Notes under the pieces: generated by a model
The model's input: only the letters and a program-made list of their open reading frames with translations
What the model was told of the DNA's origin: nothing
Database searches by the model: none
Origin: Selaginella tamariscina
Taxonomy: Eukaryota; Streptophyta; Lycopodiopsida; Selaginellales; Selaginellaceae
Direction: 5' to 3'
DNA length: 64,000 nucleotides
NCBI GenBank assembly: GCA_003024785.1
Contig: PUQB01000553.1
Location: forward strand, 104,441 to 168,440
Position numbers and translations under genes: made by a program
Shown here: one piece after another, positions 43,201 to 54,358 of the stretch
How the letters are laid out: each line of letters begins with the position of its first letter
How positions within the stretch are numbered: the stretch's first letter is position 1

Positions 43201-43483
43201 TTTATATAATGTACCTCTTATGCTCTTCCTTAATTGTTATATTAGGCAATATATTATATAATTTAATACTTCTACTTTTATAATGTTATTAATTTTTGTT
43301 CAATGAATGCTATAATTTATTAAAGGGTAGAATACAAAATAGAATATTCTAAAGAATATTCTCTTTCAAACATATATTCTAAAGAATATTCCTTTAATAT
43401 TAGAAAATGCTAATTAAATAGCTAAAATTACTAATTATTAAGAAATGGACTATAGCCATGCCCATTTTAGTTACAAACTGCAT
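43201..43483 (-). repeat. Right terminal inverted repeat, copy 2
   Basis: It matches 17941-18222 over its length. The terminal bases read TTAGTTACAAACTGCAT, slightly different from copy 1 (TTAGTTACAACATGCAT). Confidence 0.8.
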
Positions 43484-44063
43484 AAATGTAATTACTGTAC
43501 GAATGTAACTCTTTTCAATATATAGACTTACACGTAACAAATATAAGTCAGCCATATGTAGGATGCATTTATATGTATTATACAGATGATGTTGAGTGTG
43601 CTTCAAATGAGTTACCTTACAACAAAACAACATCACTGTCTTGGATTCAAAGGATTGGAAGTTAATCCCACCGTTTTGTACCATTCCATGCATGTCTCTC
43701 GTATACCTTAGCAAAGTCTGTTTTGTCAAGTCCCAAACGTTGACATCGATGCATCCATCTACATAAGTAAACCATTAGTATATTATGTACTCTGTAATGT
43801 GTGAGTGTGTACAGTGTGTGTTATGAAGATAACTTGAGAATACTTGTAACAAGATATTACTGTTTTCTTCTGAACTCAAGATCAAGTTGTTTTATACTGC
43901 TTGCGTGGCTTCTTTCGCTGGATTGCATGGAACATACATATTGTCATTCAATATGCACGTAATTAATTAAGAACATAGAAGAGTGATATGTATAATAATC
44001 GTAATAGTCAGTAGCAAGGATAACTCACACACACACCTGAGCAGCATCATGTTGGACTCCCCT
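43484..44063. other. AT-rich spacer
   Basis: No supported gene. A 109-codon minus-strand frame (43400-43729) crosses the transposon border and shows no domain, so it is not called. Confidence 0.5.
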
Positions 44064-46516
44064 CTAAGAGCGTTGCTTTCTGTGGAGTGGTATGAGGGTT
44101 GGAGCCACTTGCAAGCCTAACCAAGACTCTTTTTCCCTGAAGACCAATAATCACTAGAAGCATAAATACATATCAATGTTAATACACATTTATGTTTATA
44201 GTATAAGAAGTCTCATGCGCAGCCATTGATCAAAAAAGTTAAATCTTTAATAAAACTAAAAAGATGAACTTTTTTTAAGCATCTCAAAGAATATTTTTCC
44301 TGATTTCTATCCACCACAAACAACCAATAATTTATCCACTAGTTCATGATATAAATTACTGATTGCAACGCTACTCTGTATGATATATATGTACATATAT
44401 TAACTAAAGAATGTGTGTGTATGTTTATGCACACATTGTTTTGTTATATTTATATAAAATAAATAAATCTATATTTTGACATATGTTATGCACAAAGCAA
44501 TATGTTAAGATCATATTTAGTCATCTAAGCATTTGTAGTTGTGTTTCTTTCTTGGGGCATATATAATCAGAAAAACACCAAAAACATATATATTGTGAAA
44601 ATATGAGAATTAAATGAAAATGTAAGATTATGGATTATAATTGTAATACAGAATCTTAAACAAATATGCATCAGCAAGGTCCAACAGAATACATATTGCA
44701 CAAAAGTTATCACAACGGCAACAAAGAAGTTATGTAATTAATTAATAAGGCGTATTAGATCAAGAGTAGTGATATAAATAAACTAGAATAAGATTAGGAA
44801 GGGATCCCAAGTATATTGATTTATTTATTTGCCTTTGTGGTATAAATAAACTAGAATAGGATTAAGAAGGGATGTTGAGTATACTGATTATTGTATTATG
44901 TGCTTGTGTGGACATAATATAAATTTCTCATCTTTACTCTCACTTTGTCTTATTGCTTTTACATACCTTATTCTATTATGACCTTCTGAAGTCTAATCTC
45001 TACCTTATTCTGTTCAAACCCTTATCATGGATTGATTGTGGCAACTACAACTACATTTCTAAAGTTAGATTCAAGTCTAGGGGCATGAGCACGATGGCGA
45101 GGAGAGTCTAACATGCCAAAATTCAAGAAGAATGTAACTCGATGGGCAAACAAATTCAAGAACATGGCAAATCATGTGACGACGGTATGAGCAACTTAAG
45201 GTACTAACTGACATGGTTCAAATGCAAGGTGAGCAAATCCGGTATGTCCTTACTAAGCTAGAGAGTTCGAATTTAACAAGTACTACTACTGCTGAAGATA
45301 TGAGGAAATTTGGAAACTCTGAGAAGAGAACCAAAAGTTGAAGGTAGTGGTTGCGTTTATTTACGGCATTATAACAAAACTGTCTTAAGGTGGCATCGAG
45401 CGATGCAATAGTTCTAGTTCAGGATGTTAGTCATCTAGCATTTGAGTTGTGTTTCTTTCCTTAGGGCATATATAATGAGAAAAAACACAAAAATAATATA
45501 TACATATCAGCAAGGTCCAACGGAATATAGCTTGTGTAGAAGTTATCCTAACAGTAACAAGGAAGTTATGTATCTAATAAGACAAGGCTGAGAAGAAGTT
45601 ACAATACATGCCTAGTGCACCAAGAGTATGGTATAAATAGACCATAATAGGATTAGGAAAAGATACTAATTATTGTACTATGTACTTTGTGTAGACATAA
45701 GATAACCTCTCATCTTACTCACTTCGTCTTATTCCTTGTTTCATTGCTTCCTAATATAATTTTTTCTCTCCGCTACCTACTACATACTTTACCATTCTTA
45801 TTTTATTCCAACCTAGTAAAGTCTAATCTCTTATCTTATTATGTATCCACCTTATTCCGTTAAATCCCTTATCATGGGTTGACAGTGGCAACCACAACTA
45901 CATTTTTAGGCTTAGAAAAATTTTAATTTAACACAATACAATAATAGCTATGTGTGCGGTATGAAAACACACAGTTAACTAAGCTAGAAAATACTTACTT
46001 TTACAATGTATACACACATATATGTATAAATCGTATATGTATACATGAGAATTGCTTACCTTGGCTTTTCAAGAACATGTCGAACATCAATATTAACAAT
46101 GGGTGTGTTCAGAGCATAATGCTCCTCATATATCCTAAAAAGAGAGCAGTAAGCATTCGTATTTATACTGCTACAAAAAAGAATCGTACATGACTTGGTA
46201 TCATATGAGATACAATCATATCTGGCCATCGTTATATACCTATATTTTTTTATCATTAGACCAGCACAAAGAATTGTTTATAAGTAAGCTATTATGTGGT
46301 TATGTACAGCATAAAAGCATCATAATAATTATTCTGTGATATCACAGTATATCATAATGTAATTTATAAAGTACAATTAAATATATTTTGTTTTGGCAAA
46401 ATGAAAATTGCATATATATAAGATACTAGTTTTCATGATCTAAACCTTACCATCTTCGTCAAGGTCTCATGTTCTCTCATGAACTCCCATGGATCGAGAT
46501 AACCCACTTGGGTTTT
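44064..46516 (-). CDS. Candidate exons of an unrecognised host gene
   Basis: Two minus-strand exons with good splice sites join in phase. 46060-46134 lies between TTTTTAG and GTAAGC and gives IYEEHYALNTPIVNIDVRHV and LEKP. 44064-44136 lies after GTCTTCAG and gives REKESWLGLQVAPTLIPLHR and KQRS, then TAG at 44064. A third possible exon at 46437-46516 (VVYVQKTQVGYLDPWEFMRE) ends before GTAAGG but is not in phase with the next one, so an exon is missing or the gene is broken. The large intron 44137-46059 holds LTR-like repeats. I do not recognise the protein. Confidence 0.35.
44255..44495. repeat. Dispersed direct repeat, copy a (copy b at 48175-48445)
   Basis: Both copies share AAGATGAACTTT...CATCTCAAAGAATATTTTTC, CAATAATTTATCCA and GCACACATTGTTTTGT, about 85 percent alike, in the same orientation. 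The nature of the repeat is unknown. Confidence 0.75.
44512..45890 (+). mobile_element. Short LTR-like element or tandem LTR remnant
   Basis: 44512 to about 45030 and 45425 to about 45890 are direct repeats (TTAGTCATCTAAGCATTTG..., GCAAGGTCCAACAGAATA..., AGAATAAGATTAGGAAG..., ending CCCTTATCATGG). The 400 bp between them has degraded gag-like codons. The sequence after each repeat (GTGGCAACTACAACTACATT) is also shared, so the structure is LTR-internal-LTR-internal, as after unequal recombination. The superfamily is not determined; possibly a TRIM or copia remnant. Confidence 0.5.
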
Positions 46517-46519
46517 TTG

Positions 46520-49080
46520 GACATATACCACTTTCTGGCTGTGATTGATCGTTTCTCCTCAGTGTGATACTCGGATTTATTTAGCTGCACCCTTCCTTGG
46601 TGCCATTCTTAATTACAAACCCTAGCACCATCTAATTCATAAGCTAGTACGTGTTCAAGAAATTATCGAGAATTTAATTGCCTATGCAAACCCTAACAAT
46701 TGTTCTTCTACTTCTTGTTTACAAGTGCTTCTTGTTGCATGTTTACATTGAAGTAATTTTATCTTATTTATAAGTTATAGATTAAAATGTTAAGTCTTTG
46801 CAAGTAGCAACTCTATAAAGTTTTTTTTCTTAATATAAAGTGTTGGAGTTAAGTAATATTATAACTACTCTAAATGTGAAAAACACTATGTTTAAACAAT
46901 ATAAACTTAGTGTTTAACGTAAACTTACTCTAGTAAACATTATTTGATTTCAGACCTTGTAATAACTATGAAGCTTAAGTATATGCCTTAAGCCCCATAA
47001 GTGGCTGCGTCAACTCAGTATTCACCTTGAAACCTCCCTGACTCCTTACCTTTGTAGCCTAAAGTTAAGTCTGCTTCTTCTTTCATTCTAGAGATTTTCC
47101 TTTAGAATTTGCCCTCTATTCAATTCTAATTTTCAAAAACCTTATTTTCTTTTCCTCACATAAGTTACATAAGTTATATTTCAGTCGTGGACTATAACTT
47201 ATAATATATAGCTTAGTTGCTGTAGAATGAGGGCTGTGAAATACAAATTCAATAGCTTATTGGAGGATATAACTTATGGAGATAACTTAGATTAATTTTA
47301 TTACTTATGCAATTTTAAATTTAAAAAAAGAGTATGTCTTTAATTTTTAAACTATATGTTATTTTATATAGTTCAATTTAAAATATTATTTTAGATTACT
47401 ATATATTGCAATTAATTAAAATCGCATTATTAATTTAAAATCAAATTTATAAATTATAAGTTTAAATCTTTAATTCTAATTTGAAAATTAATAGTGGAAT
47501 TTTCATGTTCCCACTATTGATTTAAATATTAAAACTAAAATTTATCAATTTACATTTAAAATGCTATGATGTATAACCTTGTTGCTTTATTAATGTGTTG
47601 CCATCGCTATTAAAAACTAATTCACTTACATTTAACATAATTTACTTTTGCCTTAATAAAATTTTATCAGTTTGATTTTCTTAGTCACTATATAATATTT
47701 ATTTATGAACCACCAAGAACTACATAATATAAAATTTTTTTAAAACGTGCAAACCTTTATATGCTAAATTTATAGTAGAGGATTTCTATATACGTGCTTG
47801 CATTTGTATGCCTCAACTTATAATTATCTAAATGCTTGAAAAGAACTGTGTGGTTTATGAAAATGTATAACTCACATATAAATTACATTCTTTCTAGGTT
47901 TTCAATTTAATCCAAGTTTTATTGCTTCAGCTTTTTTAGGAATATTTTCATTATAAAAAGTCTTTCACAACTTTAAATATCATCCGATTAAGGATTCTCA
48001 CTGTGGTATAATAATACCCTACTCTATGTCTTATGCTTACGATCTGGTGAAACAAGACGTCAACTACATAAGTATAGAATTGTTCCATCACATATTGAAG
48101 CTGCCAAATATAACTCGCTAACGTCACCTTAAGAAAACATTAACAAAAAGAAGAAGAAGTTAAACTTTTAATTAAAATTAACAAGATGAACTTTCTAAGC
48201 ATTCTCAAAGAATATTTTTCCTGATTTCTATCCAATTTGGTTTACCACAAACAACCAATAATTTATCCATTAATTCATGATATAAACTGCTGACTGACGC
48301 TATTACGTATGACATATATACGTACGTATATTAACTAAAAAATGTGTGTGTGCATGTTATGCACACATTGTTTTGTGTATATATATAATATATATATATA
48401 TATAAAACAAATAAAATCTATATTTTGACATATGCTATGTGCATGATGTGTAGCAGCCTTACTTTAGACTTTCAGCAACTCTTGTGTGTGTGTGTGTGAC
48501 TGAGAGAAGGAAAATTTATTATGGTATTTGTTAAATGATTGTTAAGAAATAAAATATCACACTATTATTTCTACATTTTAGGCTATGTTAATGATATACT
48601 ATATGTTAAGTTTGATACTATGTTTTATTTAAAATATTGTAATTGTAAGAAAAAAAATTTAAAAAAAAACCCACTAAAACACTAATCTAAATATATATTT
48701 ATCAAGGTTAGAAGACTTAAATATTAATAATACAGTATTTTTAAAGTAAGTTTCAGTGAGAGTTTATTCAACATGTGTCTTTAAATAAATTTATCTCTTA
48801 AAATTAATAATGTATATCGTCGTATAGCTTTAAATTTTAAATTATATTTATCATAAATTATCATTAATAAAATAAGAATGGCATGTTTGTGTTGTGTGTG
48901 TGTGTGTTTTACATATACATACATATTCTAATGTTAGGAACGTTACACATTATAGAAAGTGTCACGATGTTAAGTTCAAAAGTTAAATAAAGAGAAAGCA
49001 AATATAATTCATTAATTACAGATGATATAATTTGAGATTTTCATTAAATAATATGTTACATGCATGTCAAACATCACGTA
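46520..49080. other. AT-rich intergenic DNA
   Basis: No supported gene. It holds the dispersed repeat at 48175-48445, short CA/TG microsatellites (48380, 48490, 48895) and the left arm of a long inverted repeat (47295-47535). Confidence 0.6.
47295..47535 (+). repeat. Left arm of an inverted repeat around the B3 gene (right arm 51650-51870)
   Basis: 47300-47530 and 51650-51870 are inverted copies, about 80 percent alike (shared AAATTTATAAATTATAAGTT, TTTTCATGTTCCCACT). They enclose the B3 gene, about 4.5 kb from end to end. This may be the inverted end of an old element or part of the wider inverted duplication of this locus. Confidence 0.7.
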
Positions 49081-49092
49081 GAATATTCAATG

Positions 49093-49109
49093 CACGTGTA
49101 AACCACGTG
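49093..49109 (+). promoter_or_regulatory. Two G-box motifs upstream of the B3 gene
   Basis: CACGTG at 49093-49098 and 49104-49109, 11 bp apart, followed by CGCG. G-boxes bind plant bHLH and bZIP factors. They lie 100-150 bp before the presumed leader exon. Confidence 0.45.
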
Positions 49110-49149
49110 TCGCGCAATATAACGCGAGGAACCTTGAAATAATTATTAG

Positions 49150-49672
49150 GGTTTAACGCAAACCATTGTTTCTTGGGAGCTCAGATTCAGTTATAGTTCT
49201 GATTACTTATTAAGATTTGTGAGTCCATTTGCATCTGGTAAGTAAAATAAATTCTCACAATCTCCTTCTCTATTCATTTATAAAATTTTCATTCTTCACT
49301 GCATTTGTTTTCCCTTTCTTTTTTATTAGAGAGAGAATTGAGATTATGCTATCCATCGCATCCATGGATGTCTATACACACTACATGTACATATATACAT
49401 CTTAGGTGAATAATTCTCTTTTTCTTATCATGTAGGATTTGGTAACATGTTTTAATAATTTATATTCTCTTTCTTGGTTTGCATGTTATAGAAATTTCTA
49501 TATAAATAGTTTCTCTTTTTTCCCTTATGAATTGTAGCTTTCTTAATCTCATTCAGGAAATTAACGCTGTATAAATTTACTAAGAAAACCATTTCAATTT
49601 CATTCATCATGGTTATAAATACATATCAATTTGATTATTACTGTAAATTCATGCTGGAGTTCTATCTTGTAG
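49150..49672 (+). other. Leader exon and 5' UTR intron of the B3 gene
   Basis: TTTGCATCTG then GTAAGT at 49238 and CTATCTTGTAG ending at 49672 define an intron of 435 bp just before the first ATG at 49686. The exon start is unknown; about 49150-49237 is an estimate. Confidence 0.5.
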
Positions 49673-49685
49673 GTTACTTCTCTCC

Positions 49686-50276
49686 ATGGCCTGCTCTACT
49701 TTCCATGGCCTCTCAAGGAAGGAGCTCCTTGAAAAGCTCTATCAAGTAGTATTGATACAAACAAGGTTGGATGCACTCAAGCAGAACTTACTGCAACAAT
49801 ACGAAGAGGACAAGTCCTGCTATGAGACACAACCATCTGCAGAAGGTGAACGTTTAGCAAGAAGCAAGGAGAATCAAGCCCTGGTTCTGTATACTGCACC
49901 TCACAGCGGGGATGAAGACCTGGTCTTGTATAGTGCACCTCACCAGGAGGATGAAGAGATGATGGCACCAAAGGAGGATCTAGTGTCGTATAGAGATCGT
50001 GAAGTATGGCTAGAAAAACAGTTGACAGCTTTAGATCTAAAGCACAGGGTAAGGATTCCGCAAAAATGGGCTGCAAGGTTTCATGAGCTGGGAGGGTCCA
50101 TCACCGTAATTGATCCCCATGGACAACATTTTGAAATTGGTATAAAACACTTATCTAAGCCAGCAAACATTACCTACCTAACGAGCAAGTGGAAGAGTTA
50201 CCGGACAACCAGTGGGAAGACTACAGGGGACATGGTATGTATATACCGCTACAATGGAAACTTTTATATAGAATAG
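49686..50276 (+). CDS. B3-domain-like DNA-binding protein
   Basis: A complete 196-codon frame from the first ATG after a likely acceptor (49672) to TAG. Residues 1-45 are helical (LSRKELLEKLYQVVLIQTRL). Residues 60-95 hold two near repeats (LVLYTAPHSGDED and LVLYSAPHQEDEE), an acidic linker. Residues 118-196 match the plant B3 fold: VRIPQKWAARFHEL, SITVIDPHGQHFEI, YLTSKWKSYRTTSGKTTGDM and a closing strand VCIYRYNGNFYI. B3 proteins bind DNA in the nucleus and act as transcription factors. A single coding exon. The size is small for ARF/ABI3 types but normal for REM-like proteins. Confidence 0.65.
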   Translation: MACSTFHGLSRKELLEKLYQVVLIQTRLDALKQNLLQQYEEDKSCYETQPSAEGERLARSKENQALVLYTAPHSGDEDLVLYSAPHQEDEEMMAPKEDLVSYRDREVWLEKQLTALDLKHRVRIPQKWAARFHELGGSITVIDPHGQHFEIGIKHLSKPANITYLTSKWKSYRTTSGKTTGDMVCIYRYNGNFYIE

Positions 50277-50440
50277 CAAATTTGAGCACCAAAGGCTTCA
50301 TTTGACTACACACGCACATTCAGTAATAATCCACCAGGTGCATGTGTAAATACACAAAGACACATGCTTGCACATATACATATATTAAGATATGGCTAGT
50401 TCCCTCTCCACAACCAAGTTAGACGGATCCCAACAAAGGA
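50060..50440 (+). repeat. Inverted duplication arm a (arm b at 53765-54155)
   Basis: The 3' half of the B3 gene plus 160 bp of its 3' flank (CCACCAGGTGCATGTGTAAA, TTCCCTCTCCAC) recurs inverted at 53765-54155. Similarity reaches back to the codons for LEKQLTALDL. Confidence 0.85.
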
Positions 50441-50639
50441 AAAATAGAGTGAGTTAAATGTAAGCAAAAATATAGAAATAAAATAATATATTAATAAGGA
50501 AATAAAATATTAATATAAAAAATTCTTTCGTGTTGTTTGGAAAGAGATATTGAGAATAACTTTAGACTCTTACAGATACCACTTCTCAATATGGAAGTGT
50601 ATTTATTTAGGAGTACACGGTGTATGTGAATGTCTATAA

Positions 50640-50840
50640 GTTCTATAACCTTTACATGGCACACGGTGTGTGTTTTGTTTTTAGATGTATTTCTTCTTGT
50701 ATGTCATTAAACACAAGATATACCACCGATACAATATAATATGTACAATCAGTCTATTAATATAATATAATATTTATGGACTTTTATGGGTTCACGAGCC
50801 TTCCAACCACTGAGATATGCCACGCAAAGCAAAAATACCA
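50640..50840 (+). repeat. Inverted repeat pair with 51880-52075
   Basis: GCCACGCAAAGCAAAAATAC and TTTATGGGTTCACG at 50770-50850 are inverted at 51885-51940, and the microsatellite-like stretch next to each is also shared. It belongs to the same inverted duplication as the B3 arms. Confidence 0.75.
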
Positions 50841-52079
50841 GTATACAGTCGTCCCTCAGCTAAGTTATAGCCTCGGTTTCACTCAATTTTATAATTCAGT
50901 AAAGGATATATCTTAGCAGAGGGAAGTATACAGTATATTATGTATTCGACCAATTTAAGGGCTTCCTCTCCTAGGGTCTTCGCGCCCTCTCCTAGGTTCT
51001 TCGCGCCCTCATGTCATTTTGGGTATTCCTTGGGGTGCATGGGAGAGGAGCACTTCTTTTAAGACTGATAAGCTCAAGAGCCTTATCATCATCTTCTCAT
51101 TTATGATGTTTTAAACGACGGTGGTTGTGCAACACTGGAAAGTAAAAAATGTGACTGTATAAAGTAATTCAACAAAGCAACTTCATTGTCTTGTAATATT
51201 TACTTTGGTAAGCAATATAACCTTTGTGATGGATACTTTATTTTATCATAAACTTAATAAAGTATTGTAATTGTTAATTACTTAGCTTTGTAATGAACCT
51301 TTCAAGAATAATTTTCTAATTTAGGATTATTGTGAAGTTTTAATACTTCTATATAATATTATTTTTGTTTATTACATTAAGATTAATAATACTTCATTGA
51401 AGTTCATTTCAAGTCAGTTTTCATGTACAACGAGGACATATGCCTTAATCTGCTTAATTTTAAACTAAGAAAGCAATTAGTTTGATCTAGACTCATTGTT
51501 ATGTCATATAATTTCTTAAAACCGTTATTTCTATTCCATTGGCAATTATAAAATACATAACAATAATTAACAATTGCCCCTAACAACTTATAATATTACC
51601 TTGAACTTGTGTAAATTCTATTGCTAAAACGAATTCATATGAATGAAAACTTAAAATAGCAGTGGGAACATGAAAATTCCCTATTAGTTTAGTATTAAAT
51701 ATTTAAACTTATAATTTATAAATTTAATTTTAAAGGTAATAATGTGATTTTAATTAAATTTAATATATAATATAATATTTTAAATTAAACTACATATAGT
51801 TTAAAAATAAAAACATACACTCACTTTTAAGTTTAAAATTGCATAAGTAAAAATAACAATAATTTAAAAATTAATATATACATGTATTTTTGCTTTGTGT
51901 GGCATTTTTGAGTGGTTCGAAAGCATGAACCCATAATAAACCCAATATACATATTTATTATATTAATATAGACATTATACATATTATATTATATTGGTGA
52001 TATATAGACACCCCACGCTTGTGTTCAATGACATATAAGAAGAGATTCATTTAAAACAAAATCACACAGTGCGTGTCAT
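50841..52079. other. AT-rich non-coding DNA downstream of the B3 gene
   Basis: No supported gene. It includes a short direct repeat (CTCCTAGGGTCTTCGCGCCCT, 50968-51012) and the right arms of two inverted repeats. Confidence 0.6.
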
Positions 52080-53450
52080 AGTTAAAAGTCTAACTTAAAG
52101 ATAAACTTATTAAGTTAAAGATAATAAATAAGTTAAGGGTCTAACTTAAAAATAAAATCTCTAACCTTTTAACATTAAATATGTGAAATGACCTTAAAGG
52201 TCATGCTTTGGATGTTATACCATGTGATTCTCAATTCTTTTTCCCAATTCACAACATGAAAGAATTTTTTATATTAACAAGTACACTTGTCCACCATTGG
52301 TGGGTTTAATTATTTAATTTTTATTCATTAATTAATAAATTCTTAATTTTTAAACTGGATTCTTAACCTAGTTATTATCCTTAACATATTGAGTTTATCT
52401 CTAATTTGAATTTAATTATTATTCTTAACTTAATGATTTATCCATGCTTTGGATTAACTATTTAATGACCTATTATCACACACACATACATATAAGCACA
52501 CACATGATTTTCAATTATAAAAGTGTTACTTTTCTTAACTTGATGAGTTTATTCCTAAGCTGGACCTTTAACCTATCTGATAATTTTATTCCTAAATTTA
52601 ATTTTTAATTTAGTTATTATCCTTAATTTAATGACTCCTAGTTATTATCCTTTACTTGATGAATTTATTTTTAAATTGAATCTTTTAACTCAATTGTTAT
52701 TTTTAACTTAGTAAGTTTATCCTTAAGTACTAGTCGTGCATGGTGATAAAATGATATGGATTGCCATAAAATGAGGCCAAATAAGTTTAGGATTTAGAAT
52801 GGTCTTTAATGGGGCATTAACAAACACATACATAAATGCCCACCATTGGTTAGTGAATTATTTAATAATGATTTATATTTTTAACTTAATTATTATTCTT
52901 CACTTGTTGAATTGGACTGTTAATGAATTTTTTATTTTTAAATTTTTAACTCAATTGTTATTTTTAATTTAATAAATTTATTCTTAAGCTTCACAATTGG
53001 ATTAAAGGTTCAACTTAAAAATAAAACTTACTAAGTTAAAAACAACAACTCAATTAAATAGTTACCCTAAACTTAAGTATCTTTAATTTGGTGAGTTTAT
53101 TCCTAAGTGAGTTTATTCTTAATCTTCCATGTTATTTAATAACCTTTAATTAAGTTATTATTTTTAACCTGAGGAGTTTATCCTTAAATTATATAATCTT
53201 AGGCTTAATAACTCTTAACCATATTGTTATCCTTAATTAATTTATTCTTAAGCTCCTATGTTTAAGCTTAACTATTTATTAATACTATTATTTTTAATCT
53301 TTCTTAATTCAATTGTTATTCTTAACTTAATAAATTTATTTCTAATCTAAACCTTAACTTAATTATTATTTAATTTTACTCTTAACCTAATTATTATCTT
53401 TAAATACGATTCAGTGGCCTTGAGAGTGGTTTAAGATTTAAATAAAATTT
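52080..53450. repeat. Degenerate satellite-like AT repeat
   Basis: A loose 30-40 bp phrase (ATTATTCTTAACTTAATGAG, TTTATTCCTAAGCTTGA) recurs more than fifteen times with much drift. Non-coding. Confidence 0.6.
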
Positions 53451-53889
53451 AATTATCCTGGTAGTGCCATGTGCATTTAGGATTTGGATTTAATATTCAT
53501 GGTACCAATGTGAATGTGAATTTATTAGAATGTGAATTGTCGTGTCAATTTAAAATCTAATGTAGCCATCCAATAAGGCACATTATAGATTTAGAATTTA
53601 AAGTAGCTAAATGGAACACATTTATGATGGTCGTTGATAACACACATTTAATATTTAAGACATGTGGTTCAATAAAATTTAAGATGTCGATGGAACATTC
53701 ATCACAGAATTTTAATTTATATTTAATTCACATTATTTTAACTTTGTAACCATCAGTAAAGAGATGTCTAACTTAGCCGTCGTGGAGAGGGAATCAGCCA
53801 TATGTACATGTGCACACATGTGTCTTTGTGTATTTACACATGCACCTGGTGGATTATTACTGCATGTGTGTGTGAATGTGTGTGTAGCC

Positions 53890-54155
53890 AAATGAAGCTT
53901 TGAAGTTCAAATTTGCTCTTTTATATAAAGTTTCCATCAGAGCAGTACATATATACGATGTCCCATGTAGGCTTCCCACTAGTTGTCCGGTAACTCTTCC
54001 ACTTGCTCGTCTAAGTAGGTTGGAGAAGTGTTTTTACCAATTTCAAAATGTTGTCCTCACAGATCAATCACGGTGATGGAGTCTCCCAGCTCATAAAACC
54101 TTGCAGCTCATTTTTGCGAAATGGTTCAGATCCAAAGCCGTCAATTTTTCTAACT
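53890..54155 (-). pseudogene. Inverted, broken copy of the B3 gene
   Basis: The minus strand matches the B3 domain of 49686-50276 (GCAAAAATGAGCTGCAAGG, GTGGAAGAGTTACCGGACAA). It has a stop in place of Trp (QK-stop-AARF), a second stop after the DNA-facing loop, and small indels. The region before the domain is missing beyond about 54155. Confidence 0.8.
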
Positions 54156-54177
54156 ATACTTATACATGTATACAGTA

Positions 54178-54358
54178 TTAGTTGCAGTCTCCCCTATGTG
54201 AGTACCGGATGTCTAATAGATGCTTCCTTATGTACTCACTCCAGTCATTCCCCAAATCCGTTTGAATCCATAGTATGATCTTTTGTTGGCATCCTCTCCG
54301 ACTCGTAATTCTTGTACAAGTTCTAACTTGAGGTCCCTTCATCAGGGCTTCTGCCTGC
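54178..54358 (-). other. Possible host exon next to element D
   Basis: After TACTTATGCAG the minus strand reads openly AEALMKGPQVRTC, then IILWIQTDLGNDWSEYIRKH and LLDIRYSHRGDCN before a stop at 54178. A further short open piece lies at 54463-54510. The host gene would be interrupted by element D at 54538. Unrecognised. Confidence 0.3.

Larger units (their letters stand above)
36711..43483 (+). mobile_element. DUF7869-type DNA transposon, copy 2 (fuller copy, left end missing)
   Basis: 36711-37703 matches the left arm of copy 1 from its position about 13860 on. After the gap, 38215-38330 matches 15100-15215, and 40990-43483 matches 15222-18222 without the solo LTR. In addition it holds 38340-40990, which copy 1 lacks: a leader exon, palindrome array 2 and the N-terminal part of the transposase. 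The right inverted repeat is present (43201-43483). The left one is not seen at 36411-36710, so the left end is lost, rearranged or further away. It could be a one-ended but otherwise near-complete source copy. Confidence 0.75.
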
